This document shows, piece by piece, positions 1-9,435 of a stretch of 64,000 bases of DNA. The notes below the pieces were generated by a model. That model did no database searches. It was not told where the DNA came from and saw only the letters and a program-made list of their open reading frames with translations. This DNA comes from Tricholomella constricta. Taxonomy: Eukaryota > Basidiomycota > Agaricomycetes > Agaricales > Lyophyllaceae. Where the stretch lies: NCBI GenBank assembly GCA_013368375.1, contig JAACJP010000001.1:558001-622000 (forward strand). Direction: 5' to 3'. Position numbers and translations under genes: made by a program. Each line of letters opens with the position of its first letter. The first letter of the stretch is position 1.

Positions 1-446
1 AACGTAAAAATTAACAGACTTGACAGCTGTTTCCCCCGTCTGCGTCTTCTGTGTTGATGTTACGTTGACGAACGAGCCTTGGTCTGGGGAGCATGTGAAT
101 GTGCAGAAGAATGAGCGGAAGTTGTTCCGGCAAGCTGGACATGCTGAGATGAGTCCTTCTACTTGGTTGAAATTGTCCCGGAGAGCTTCAACTTGGTCCG
201 TCGTACAACAAGTTGGCCCTTCTGCAAATTCGGGTCCACAAACCCGGACCAACAGTGAACGAGCGCTTTCATCAGGCTGCACCTACAGTCAGGAGGATGT
301 CCGTTTTTTTGGGAGTTTCGACTGACCTCCTCTGGTGGTCCATCGTATGGGCAAGGCAGCGACTTTCCAAAGAAACCTTTCTTGCCACAAGAGTCACGCA
401 TGGCACATCGACCTGCGGCCGAAGCTCTATTGCCGCTCTGCGTCAT
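1..446 (-). CDS. NCR1: NCR1/NPC1-type sterol transporter, N-terminal part (cut by window start)
   Basis: This is the amino-terminal, cysteine-rich sterol-binding domain of a Niemann-Pick C1 type protein, which moves sterol across the lysosome or vacuole membrane. Two exons are visible, 446-327 and 282-1, separated by a 44-nt intron (283-326). The first exon reads CAMRDSCGKKGFFGK followed by LPCPYDGPPEE. The second reads VCGPEFAEGPTCCTTDQV, then CPACRNNFRSFFC and TFTCSP, the Cys pattern of the NPC1 N-domain. The rest of the gene lies left of base 1. The ATG at 446 is the first in frame, but it leaves only about 15 residues before the conserved domain and no recognisable signal peptide, so an upstream exon may be missing from this model. 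Family assignment is secure; the start is not. Confidence 0.85.
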
Positions 447-674
447 CTTGGGGTTTATCTAGTAGGTGTGGCCAGTGATAGGTTTACACTTATAGAACCA
501 AAGTTGAAGGGTATAAAGAGGGCAGCGTCAGAGCATGCAGGGTAAGCGGCAGGCGACTGGGGAACAAGTGAAGATCAGAGAGAGTGACGCGACGCGTACT
601 CTACGATCTCCCCCAAACCACGTGGGACCGGCCCGGACTCGGTGACCCATTAAAACTCGGACTTGCCTTTGACC
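447..674. promoter_or_regulatory. divergent promoter region between NCR1 and DPH1
   Basis: This 228-bp gap separates two divergent start codons. A TATA-like stretch (tataaag, about 512-518) faces NCR1 on the minus strand. No comparable box is obvious toward DPH1. Confidence 0.4.
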
Positions 675-2492
675 ATGGCTGAGCCGACGAAAGCACCCAA
701 GCCCACCAACTCAAAGCCCCGTAAACGCTTTGTCGGCAGTAAAAGCGCGACACCATCCAAACCCGGAGTCTCTGCAACGATCCGCCATCAGATCCCTGAG
801 GACATCCTCTTCGACGATCAGCTCAACGCCGCCATCAGGCAGTTACCCTCAAATTACTCGTTCGAAATCCACAAAACAATACATCATGTCCGCAAAAACG
901 ATGCGACGATGGTGGCATTGCAGATGCCCGAAGGACTGCAGATGTTTGCTTGCACCATTGCGGATATAATCGAGAGGTGCGCATCGATTCCAATCAAGCC
1001 CGGTCCCGCATCCGAGCCAATAGTCTTCGGAATGCAGGTTTACGAGTGCCCTTACCGTAATCATGGGCGACGTGACGTATGGGGCATGTTGCATAGACGA
1101 TTACACTGCCGTCGCGTTGGGATGCGATATGCTCGTCCACTACGGACACAGTTGTCTGGGTGTGTACTGGTGGTAACTCACACCTCGAGTGACATTGAAC
1201 AGACTCTTATAGTGCCAATGGACCAGACCTCCATCAAGACCCTCTATGTTTTCGTCGAGATCGCCATCGACGCAACGCATCTCGCGCAAACCATCCGTCT
1301 CAACTTCCCAAGTGACCGGCAACATTTCTACGAAAATCTCTTGAACTCAGAGGAAACCGATCGTTTAATTCCCGCCGGCACTAAAATTGGGTCCACATCG
1401 CACCTCCGTATAGAAGGCCCGTCCAGTCCTGAACAGGCTGGTGAGGCAGGACCATCGACCTCACATGAACCTACACGACTGGCGCTCGTGTCGACCATAC
1501 AGTTCGTGGCTGCACTCCAGCGGCTCAAAGAAGATCTCACTGGAGAATCATTTGTGATCGATCCTATCCGACCAAATTCGGGTCTGCTCGAGGTGTTTTC
1601 GAAAACACCCGACACTGATATGGCGGCTGAGCAAGGGACCAAAATGTGGTCCGGGCGGTACGAAGCTACGATCCCAAGGTCGAAACCTCTATCACCTGGC
1701 GAGATCCTCGGATGCACTGCACCTCAACTAAATGATGTCGATGCCTTGGTGTAAATACCTCCTTCCTTGCTCTCATCGGCGGCTTTGACGTTTATCTTGT
1801 TCAAATACAGATACCTGGGAGACGGTCGGTTCCACTTGGAATCCATTATGATCGCCAATCCGTCCGTCCCCGCCTTTCGATACGACCCTTATTCGAAAAA
1901 GCTCACGCGGGAACGGTACGACCACCGAGAGATGCAGACGGTGCGCGACGATGCCGTCCAAACCGCGCGTAAGAGCATCGCTGCATTCGCTCGTGATGGT
2001 GCCCGGAATACCACAGCCGAAGATGCATCTTCACCGCTATGGGGGGTCGTCCTCGGCACCCTGGGGCGGCAGGGGAATTTCAAGCAGCTCCAGGTACAGT
2101 TGATTCTGTTTTCACAACCTACCGTGTCCTATAATACTCACGCTATCTTCTTTGACTAGGCAATAACGCGCCAGCTCCAAGCCTCTTCCACGCCCATCCC
2201 ATATATCCAAATCCTGCTCTCTGAGCTCTCCCCAGCCAAGCTTGCGCTCTTCAACCCACATATCTCTACATTCATCCAGACCGCATGCCCTCGCCTTTCT
2301 ATTGACTGGGGCTACGCCTTCGATCGCCCGCTGCTCAGCCCATACGAGACGGCCGTGGCGGTTGGCAAGACACCTAGCTGGATGCGGCGCGAGGACGAGG
2401 CTGGGCGGAGGGGGGAGCCGGGTATGTACCCCATGGACTTTTACGCTGCTGGGAGCCCGTGGGCGACCTCGCGAACGACGGCTGCGTTTTAG
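675..2492 (+). CDS. DPH1: diphthamide synthesis 3-amino-3-carboxypropyl transferase subunit DPH1
   Basis: DPH1 with DPH2 carries out the first step of diphthamide formation on elongation factor 2, moving an aminocarboxypropyl group from S-adenosylmethionine to a histidine with a 4Fe-4S radical mechanism in the cytosol. Exons 675-976, 1038-1159, 1213-1750, 1811-2093 and 2160-2492 give 525 residues in one frame. Diagnostic pieces are [76 protein letters not shown] and a C-terminal CPRLSIDWG. The cluster-binding cysteines fall in GACC, GHSC and CPRL. The ATG at 675 sits in a good context (gaccATGG). Introns are 53-66 nt. Nothing looks broken. Confidence 0.96.
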
Positions 2493-3007
2493 CGTTGAGA
2501 CACGGTTGAGTGGCGTCTCGCGTTTCGCTTGCATTTTCGCATCCACATGTGTTTGTAGAAGCTTCGCACTGGCCCTGCCCAGCCTAACACGGCTACGTGC
2601 TGTAGTTACCGCGTATACGCGTGGGTCATGCAACTGCATATCGGCGACCGACGTGTCGCATCAGGGTCAGGACGCGCGACGCATCCCGCGCATCTCGTAT
2701 CATAATTTACCTCCTTCTCACACCTTCGAATTCGAATCCTGCTCCGTTTGCTTTGTCCACAACCAACCATCGATCATGTTTTGCTTTTTTTTTCGCCTCT
2801 TCTTATTTCTTCTTTTCGAACAGCCGAGTGTCGGAACTGCTCGGTTAGCAAGCGTCTTTTCCGGGTTTCGTCCAAGGTAGATCTGTCAATGTCATTATCC
2901 TCATTCTTATTCCTAAAATATTGATTTGGGGGTGTCATGTTATCGGGTGAACAAAAATCTCAAGATTCAGAAGCCGCGTAATATCTCTGTCTACGAACAC
3001 TAGGCGA
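2493..3007. other. intergenic stretch after DPH1, no gene seen
   Basis: The stretch holds open frames on both strands, including ones antisense to DPH1, but none has family motifs or sensible splicing. It contains T-rich tracts and a short ttcgaattcgaatcc palindromic run near 2727, which lacks the other parts of a tRNA gene. Confidence 0.4.
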
Positions 3008-3240
3008 GAGTTTGAGAGTTCTAGAAAGCCGTACATCTCATGATTACCCGATCACACGAAGATTGTACACCAAAGGAAGTCGCCTTCTGGAGCTGTGAAA
3101 CCAGTAAGTAGGCCACAACCGCATGGAGAGAGGGAAGGTTGTCAAACCAGAGCAGTACTCGTTGATCTCGGGTGCAGAGAGGCTGCGGTCCAGACGCTTC
3201 CGGATTCGAGGCTGTGGTGGAGCGATAAGTTCTGCGTCCG
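3008..3240 (+). repeat. intact copy of a short repeat element (left plus right halves)
   Basis: The left part (3008-3165) recurs in inverted orientation at 5942-6100, and the right part (3172-3240) recurs directly at 7975-8040, each at roughly 85-95 percent identity by eye. Only here are both parts joined. The minus strand is open through the element (3253-3044) and reads SMRLWPTYW then RRRLPLVYNLRVIG. The inverted copy keeps nearly the same peptide, so it may be a fragment of an old coding exon. I do not recognise the protein and see no terminal inverted repeats or target duplication. Confidence 0.7.
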
Positions 3241-3393
3241 GCTCAGCGCTCATTAATCAGGTTATGACAAAGGACAACCTGTGTTCAGACAGTTGGAAGT
3301 TGGGTGAATGGACTTCCAAAATGTGTAATTGCGCTATAGTGCGGACCATAATTACAACAAAATAAAAACGTGTATGATCAACAGACCGCCATT

Positions 3394-5222
3394 TCAATCT
3401 GACTGCAGAAGTGGCTTGTCACAACAGGATTTTCCAAAGGCATGAGATGTTGCACTCACAATTACGCCAGGGTCAACATTGTCCCGCCATGTCATGATCT
3501 TGAAGTTGTTAAGGGCCATTTCGGTTATTTTGTCCCCCGATGTATCGTACTCAATCTCTGGGATTCGATGGTGGGGCTCCTTGTCCTGCGCCGCAGAATG
3601 AGCAAGAATTGCATGCAAGCCCAACAGTCGCCTCGATGGCCGCATCACAACACCGTCAGGAAACTGCAACGGGTGCCCATCCAGGTCACCAAAAGTCATA
3701 TCAAGATCGGTCTCGTCCACTAAACGCTTGTTGCCGCGTCCGGCTTCGTGTCGTAAATCACAAGCTTTATCAGCAAGGAGGGTGTCACGGAGGCTTTGGT
3801 CGAGAAGGCGAAATGTCATCTGATTTGAGGACTTGACCTGGACGCATATTTTTGCACGATCAAATGCCCACTCGACAGGTCTGTAAAGGAGGAGGCCATT
3901 AAGTGGGTCATTGATGTCGGTTAGAGTTGTGAATCGCCAAAGTTCCTTCCGCCACTTGTGCTGGTAAATATGTGACGCCGCAACGGTGGAGTGGGGCAGG
4001 CGTCTTCCGGTGGCCATGTCAAAGAGCTTTCCATCTTCAGGTTGGTGATACTCCTCCCTCAGGAGGGCCTTGAATGTGACTTGTGTTTCAGACCGTTCCC
4101 GTGAAGCATTGGTGGCATCCTCAAAATTGAGAAGTGCCCTTAGGCTCGTACTGATGAACCAGTGGACCGCGGGAAGAATGTCAACCGGAAATCGCTCTGC
4201 AGAAACAAGAAATGTTACATATTTGTGGGCACAATCAGAGAAACTCACTGTCTTTTGTAGGTAACCAAACCAGGCAATGAACACGTAGATCCTTTTGCCC
4301 CCTGGTATAAAACCGATCAAAATATTTGGCAAATGTGCTGGTTGGGAGATCGTCAGGGTCGTTGTATGCTCCAACACAAAGATCCACCAGATTTTGCTTC
4401 TGCAGCTCCATCAGAGTAGGCATTGTTTGTAGGGGCAGGATGTCCAAGTTAGATCGAAAGAATTCACCAATACGACCATATGATTGAAGCCCAAGGCGAA
4501 TGTCATGGTGCATGCGGGAAATGAACTCATATGAATGAACTCGGATGGGCAGATGACCCTGAAGCTCCCCACCCTCAATAGGGACAACAACAATGAGTGA
4601 CTCTTCAGACAGGAAACCCTGCTTTGAGTCACCAGCTAATTATAAAAATGGCAAGGAAAGCGGACAAAGAAAAGTCAGGAACAATCAACGCCATGAGCCT
4701 TTGCACTCACACTGCTCGCCAGCATCTGACACCTTTACGAAGACCTGGAGCATATTACTAGAGGGTTGTTCTGACCAGAAATCTGAGACGACGTTCCAAT
4801 CCATTAATTCTCGAACACCTTCGTCACCAACATTGACTGTGAGGCCGCTGATATCACTCCGCGTGTAACCAGTGACATCTATATCAACCTGAAATGAGAC
4901 AACAGTGAGCTATAGTGATTGTACTAGACTCTAAATTTCAGACACACACCTTTAGGAGGATTAAGTCTTTTGCATTAACATGACTGAGAGTCCTATGATT
5001 GGCCTTCTGGTGAATGGACCGCTTGAGATCGCGTGCCCTCTTGTTGGCCTCGGTTTCGATGTCAAAGACCACATGATCGCCTTCAATAAGACATAGGAGC
5101 ACACGAGTTGGGTTGTGACTTGATGCGGGGGGATTATTGAGTTGAGTTGCAACCAGTGGTGCCTGGACCTCGGGACTCTTGCCCTTTGAACGGTGGTTAC
5201 GAAAAAAAGAGCCCTTAAGCAT
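3394..5222 (-). CDS. Crinkler-type protein with HNH-like nuclease C-terminus
   Basis: Exons 5222-4950, 4888-4711, 4635-4249 and 4196-3394 encode 546 residues. The first 90 or so end in a ubiquitin-like Crinkler header (VLLCLIEGDHVVFDIETEA, then KDLILLKVDIDV), the N-terminal module of CRN proteins of oomycetes and fungi. The C-terminal third resembles a fungal HNH-type domain: GRRLPHSTVAASHIYQHKW, then NDPLNGLLLYRPVEWAFD. The AASHI histidine and the NGLLL asparagine are present, but the usual last HNH histidine position reads W in EWAFD, so activity is uncertain. The first ATG in frame (5222) is used. A possible extra intron (gtgagtgc near 3458) would only shorten the last residues. Host target and role are unknown; secretion is not evident, since I see no signal peptide. 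Confidence 0.75.
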
Positions 5223-5342
5223 GGAGATGGAATAAATGTGTATGTTTTGAGATGTGGACTTGTTCGAGTGGAAAGTGAGAAAGGGCAATGATGCAGCTGT
5301 GTCCAGTGGCTGTGCCAACCGACATCGTTCTTCCACCACTCT

Positions 5343-5941
5343 TCATGGAGGTCTGGGCCGTTATATACAAATATGACCTGTTCTCCGAGGACGTGCGCTT
5401 TTTAGAAACCTAGCTTACCCCTCTGCTAACTTGAAGGATAGCTTTATCAGAATGCCCTCCAGCTAGTGGACCCCGAAAGCTCCACCCGTATTAAACGATT
5501 TTTTCGACGGGAAGATGCTTGTAGTAAGCGCGAATGCCTTCCACTAATGGGCCTAACTGAACACAAGGAACTCATATTGGACGGCTACTAATTCAAACTC
5601 TACTCAAGCAATGCGGAATCCCCGTCAGCGCCATGGTTTTTGGGGCAACAGCAGCTAAAAAGCCCTACATTGCAAGTTTATTCCGAGCGATTCAGGGCCT
5701 GTCCATCTAACGAGGCTACTTTCAGACGACTCCGGTGCTTGATCCACCCATCGCATACAACATATCGCACGATAATGCTCTCGTGGTGATGGCATTCGCA
5801 CCAGGAGCGCATAATCCACCTGCGTTCAGCATAGGTGTTGATGTCATGAAAGTGTGAATACCAGGTCACGAAACACTTGTTTCATTCATTGACAGTGTTG
5901 GAGATCAGGTAAGCCTGCAACACACCAAGGAATTCAAATCA
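5343..5941 (+). pseudogene. 5' half of a second phosphopantetheinyl transferase gene, cut by an inversion
   Basis: This matches, in inverted orientation, the upstream half of the intact PPTase gene (about 34429-33840), including exons 1-4, their introns and the GC-AG donor of intron 3. It begins ATGGAGGTCTGGGCC and stops inside the last intron (ggaattcaaatc), where unrelated repeat sequence starts at 5942. Similarity extends a few bases upstream of the ATG (to about 5322) and then ends. The exon that should follow is 1.6 kb away on the opposite strand (7580-7974), so this half cannot make an enzyme. Confidence 0.9.
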
Positions 5942-6100
5942 ACGAGTACTGCTCCCAAGCTGTTTTGACAAACTTCCCTCTCTCCATGCGGTTGTGGCCT
6001 ACTCACTGGTCCCACAGCTCCAGCAGGCGGCTTCCTTTGGTGTACAATCTTCGTGTGATCGGGTACTCATGAGTTCTAGAACTCTCAAACTCTCGCCAGA
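5942..6100 (-). repeat. inverted copy of the left half of the 3008 repeat element
   Basis: The reverse complement matches 3008-3165 with small indels (for example, the short gccgtacat segment of 3008 is missing). It abuts the broken PPTase intron on the left and the truncated RPC6 copy on the right, so it marks an inversion breakpoint. Confidence 0.8.
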
Positions 6101-7484
6101 TGGAGAGCCTCTTGGGCACATAAAAGCAACCCGTAACGAAAGTAAGCGCTGTTTCTCGCGCCCCTGTCACCGCCTCGACAACTCTAATGCTCCAGGAATG
6201 TGGACAAAGCACTTAAAGGCCAAAACCAATCTCCACCAAACTATCATCGACCGATGCTTGAAAACTCTAAAAACGGCTTATCAAGCGCGTTCCTTCAGTA
6301 CAAGTCGGTTTTCAATTTTGCCATGACAGAATCACGCGACTTATGCTGGATGTCATCCCCTAGCATCCGACGCGCAAGATCTACATGCTCGAAAACCTAG
6401 AGCCATCAGTCGCGTTGACCAGTGGTGGTCCTTGGTACACTGACAATGAGCTCGACACCGAATTCATCCAGCATCTCAGCAATGCATGTTTGAAGTTCAT
6501 TTGTGACATCACTAGTCTTTATTCTTCCTAGTTGTTCTGGTGTTAAAAGCTAAATCTCTTTTTGCGATAGAGTTTCCCAAAACGTCGCAGCGAGGAAACA
6601 GAAGGGCCGCTGTTTGCCTTGTCTAACTCGCCAGAATATCCCAGCGCCCAACAGATCCGCAACTCCTTGAGGAAAGCACGTCTAACTGAGACGGACTTAT
6701 CAGTTGAGCATGTTGAAATGCTTCTGAATGTCCTTGTTCCGGATGGCGAAATTGAAAGGGTACGCCGCGGATGCTTCCTGGAATATTGGATTTCTCTAAT
6801 GCGATTTACGTTATCTTCAGCTCCCCTCGTTTGGCGCGTCCATGTGGAATTCAAATCTGGGCGGCGACGACGATGGATCAGAGCGATCGTCAAAAAAGAA
6901 ACGAAAACGTGGGGATGATGACGGAACCAGGCGGAAGCGCAAAAAGTCCTCCAGTGACGATGAAGGCGACTCAAATTCCGACGATACTTCACGCAAAAAA
7001 ACCACAAGGAAGCGTGCGAAAGATGCTTCTGACAGCGATAACGATTCAGACGATGTCCGTCCTTGGAAAAAGGATAAGAAAAGGCGTAAGGGAGACTCAA
7101 ATGATAGCTCAAACAATGACGACGACAGTTCGAGCTGGAAGAAGTCCAGAAAACGGAAATCCAGAAAGTCAAGGGATTCGTCTGACAGTGATTCGTCGTC
7201 TGACGATGGTCGGAGTCGCCGCAGCAAAAGCTTCAAAGCGCTTAAGCAGTCTTCGTCACCCATCCAGACCTGGGACGAATATGATACCAGTGGCGGCCAG
7301 GGATTTATTTATCGGGCTATCAAGCAAAAGCGTCACGGTTTCGGGGCCTCAGAAGGCACCTTGCAGCCAATGTCCTTCGTTCGAATTCTGCAAGGATGGT
7401 GGTCCAGTGAATGCCCGAGAATGTGTATATTACGGCGATTGGTTAGTTGGTGGAACAGTCGCTGCAATGGAGAATGACCTATAG
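6101..7484 (+). pseudogene. 5'-truncated, frameshifted copy of RPC6 (RNA polymerase III subunit)
   Basis: From LGHIKA onward this tracks the intact RPC6 gene at 31957-33341, at about 95 percent identity by eye including introns, but it lacks exons 1-2 and most of exon 3. Visible lesions: a 5-nt deletion near 6270 (ctctaaaaacgg against ctctaacgcaaaaacgg); loss of the donor at 6511 (atcactagt against atcgtaagt); a 3-nt gain near 6420; and one extra base near 7355 (gaaggcacc against gaagcacc) that destroys the C-terminal cysteine motif. The charged low-complexity region (6842-7345) is still open because the frameshift falls after it. It is not expected to yield a functional subunit. Confidence 0.92.
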
Positions 7485-7579
7485 TTTGGACGCGGGGTAC
7501 AGATAACTTCTTATCTCTATTTGACGTCGAAAAATAACCATGTGCAAGTGTCTCAAGGAACTAAATATCCAAGGGGAAA

Positions 7580-7974
7580 CTACCTCTCTCTTAGCTCGTG
7601 GATAGCCTCCTCGACAAACTCTACCGCATTGTAAGCTGTTAACCAATCCCGGGAAGCGGACTCGTCGATAATTTCCGTCCCCTTCCCTCCAACATATTCT
7701 GCAACAACCCCTTCATATAGATTCTGTTCATCGTTTAACACAAATTTGCTGAACCGCCAACCCTCTGGTATCTCCTTGTCGACGAGCAGGACGTTCCCCT
7801 CGATGTCATATTCGATACGGCGGAAGTCAAAGCCCAAGCCAAGTCCAAGAGCTTTAGTGTAAGCTTCCTTCATCGTCCATATCCATAAAAACCGTCGTAG
7901 GGTCTCGTCCTGCGGAATCCCTGAAAACAAACTACGATGTTCGAAGGGAGTTAATTGGACCGAAAACGTCAGGT
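7580..7974 (-). pseudogene. 3' half of the second phosphopantetheinyl transferase gene
   Basis: This corresponds to the final exon of PPTase (7954-7580, matching 33810-33436) plus the end of the last intron. The frame is intact and keeps WIWTMKEAYTKALG, the catalytic WxxKEAxxK motif. Upstream, at 7975, the intron switches to the right half of the 3008 repeat. The matching 5' half lies at 5343-5941 on the other strand. Because it retains a good open frame it could be mistaken for a gene, but it lacks the metal-binding N-terminal half. Confidence 0.88.
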
Positions 7975-8040
7975 GCAGAAAGGCTGCGGTCCAGACGCTT
8001 CCGGATTCGAGGCTGTGGGAGCGATAAGTTCTGCGTCCCT
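7975..8040 (+). repeat. direct copy of the right half of the 3008 repeat element
   Basis: It is nearly identical to 3172-3240 (gtgcagaaaggctgcgg to ataagttctgcgtcc). Its left edge is the second breakpoint of the inferred inversion. Confidence 0.8.
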
Positions 8041-8603
8041 TCAACGGGGGTCTGGATAAGCGCAGTATTCGCCGTTGGGTGTCGTCTCCATCCTGGGAGA
8101 TGTACATAGCCAAAATCGTGCGTTCGATTGGGTATATTCTGTTCCTTCCCTCCTTCGACTTCGCAGTTTGGTGGCGGTCGGAAATCATGTAAAGGTGATC
8201 CTAGCGTTTGGGAGCAGGGTTCGCGAGTTCTATGTGTAGTATATGCGATCGTTCAGCGGAATGAGTCGCACCTTTGCTGATGAGCAAACACCATTGCTCG
8301 CCACTCTTCCTCCAAGAATATGGGCTAGAGATAGAGAGAGAAGAACTCGGCTCTATATATACCAGGTCTAGCTTTCCCGATTGACCAAAGACGAGAGCAC
8401 TCCATAGACCTGTTCTTCGACATCGCCTATTTGCGTCGCAGTTATCCTTTCCGCCAAGCTCGGATGCGTACTTTAAATAACAGATAAGGCGGTGTTTCCC
8501 GCAAGCTCGATGTGGCGCGAACGACTCCGACTGCACCGATCACATGACCAATGATGTGACAATCTTAAGTTAAAGCTGTTCACGGAAACGTGCGTTCCAT
8601 TCC
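8041..8603. other. unassigned sequence upstream of the membrane-protein gene
   Basis: Minus-strand frames 8188-8041 and 8536-8201 are open but show no motif I recognise. They could be relics of whatever originally followed the repeat element. A promoter for the plus-strand gene at 8604 must lie within it. Confidence 0.35.
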
Positions 8604-9211
8604 ATGACGGTGACAAGCGTGCGGGACGGATCCAACGACGAGCACGATGACATAAACACGCCCTCTAAAAGTGCCATCCACTTGAATATACCCCCTCGGT
8701 TCTACCTCGTCCCCGGTGCAGCCATCATCGTCGGGTCGGCCATTGGGCTTGTGCGCGGGTCGCAGCGTGCGTCGCTTCGATTTCTCGCGGAGAACGCGCA
8801 CCGGCCTCCGACGACGGTACAGGGATGGTACTTTTACAACAAGACGAAGAACTACAAGTTGCTGTTTGGGGGGGCCAAGGGGGCGGGCGTGGAGGCCAGT
8901 AAGCTAACGCTCGTTGCGCTGGGGTGGGTGGGGATCGAAGAGGGACTGCAGCGAGTTGGGTGGGGGCAGTTTAGCGAAGTGGGTGCGGCACTGGGAACTG
9001 CTGGAATGTTTTCAGCGGTGTGTAAGTTGATCTCAGAGTTATTGCTCGTGCAAGCCTGACATGCTGTGCAGACCGCTTGCCATGGAAGACAACTCGGCGG
9101 ACACTGGTTCTGGGACTAATAATGGGAAGCAGCATGAAGATGCTTAGTTGGGGAAGAGAACAGTTGGAGGAAAAGGCATCAGTACTTAGGCAGACAAAAG
9201 AAGAAGATTAG
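8604..9211 (+). CDS. conserved small membrane protein of unknown function
   Basis: Exons 8604-9021 and 9072-9211 encode 185 residues. The N-terminal 35 residues are polar. Hydrophobic Gly-rich segments follow: FYLVPGAAIIVGSAIGLVRG, LTLVALGWVGIEEGL, VGAALGTAGMFSAVYRLPW and TLVLGLIMGSSMKML. The spacing and the YRLPWKTTRR loop resemble small fungal mitochondrial or ER membrane proteins with Tim17-like glycine motifs, but I cannot name a family. The splice joins AVY to RLPW in phase 1 (donor gtaagt), which supports a real gene. Confidence 0.65.
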
Positions 9212-9435
9212 ATGGAGAAAGGAAGCACAGGATTGCTCCGAGGCAGAACAGGGGCCTGAACAGAAAAAAAAAAGGGGGGATTAAAGGTCTGAGGGTTGAC
9301 TTAAGACTTGAGACGGGCAGCGTTGAACGTTGAGCGGTGAACGACGATCGGTGCTCGTGACTTTTTATGGATTGGCAGGCTCCACAGGTTTTCTTCTCCT
9401 CTCACAAGCTCTCGTATCTGTTCTCGTTAACGGCC

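Noticed and set aside
2112..2639. 175-codon minus-strand frame over the DPH1 3' end
   Set aside because: It lies antisense to the DPH1 last exon, which has clear family motifs; the composition is Arg-rich noise.
2720..2745. ttcgaattcgaatcc resembling a tRNA B box
   Set aside because: No A box, acceptor stem or cloverleaf could be drawn around it. A similar match at 862 lies inside DPH1 coding sequence.
6543..7172. 209-codon minus-strand frame across the RPC6 pseudogene (and its twin 32425-33030)
   Set aside because: It is the antisense of the charged low-complexity region. The same shadow appears in both copies and carries no motif.
7580..8188. 202-codon frame read as one protein through the PPTase 3' half
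   Set aside because: Residues upstream of about 7954 come from intron and inserted repeat sequence, so the join is accidental.
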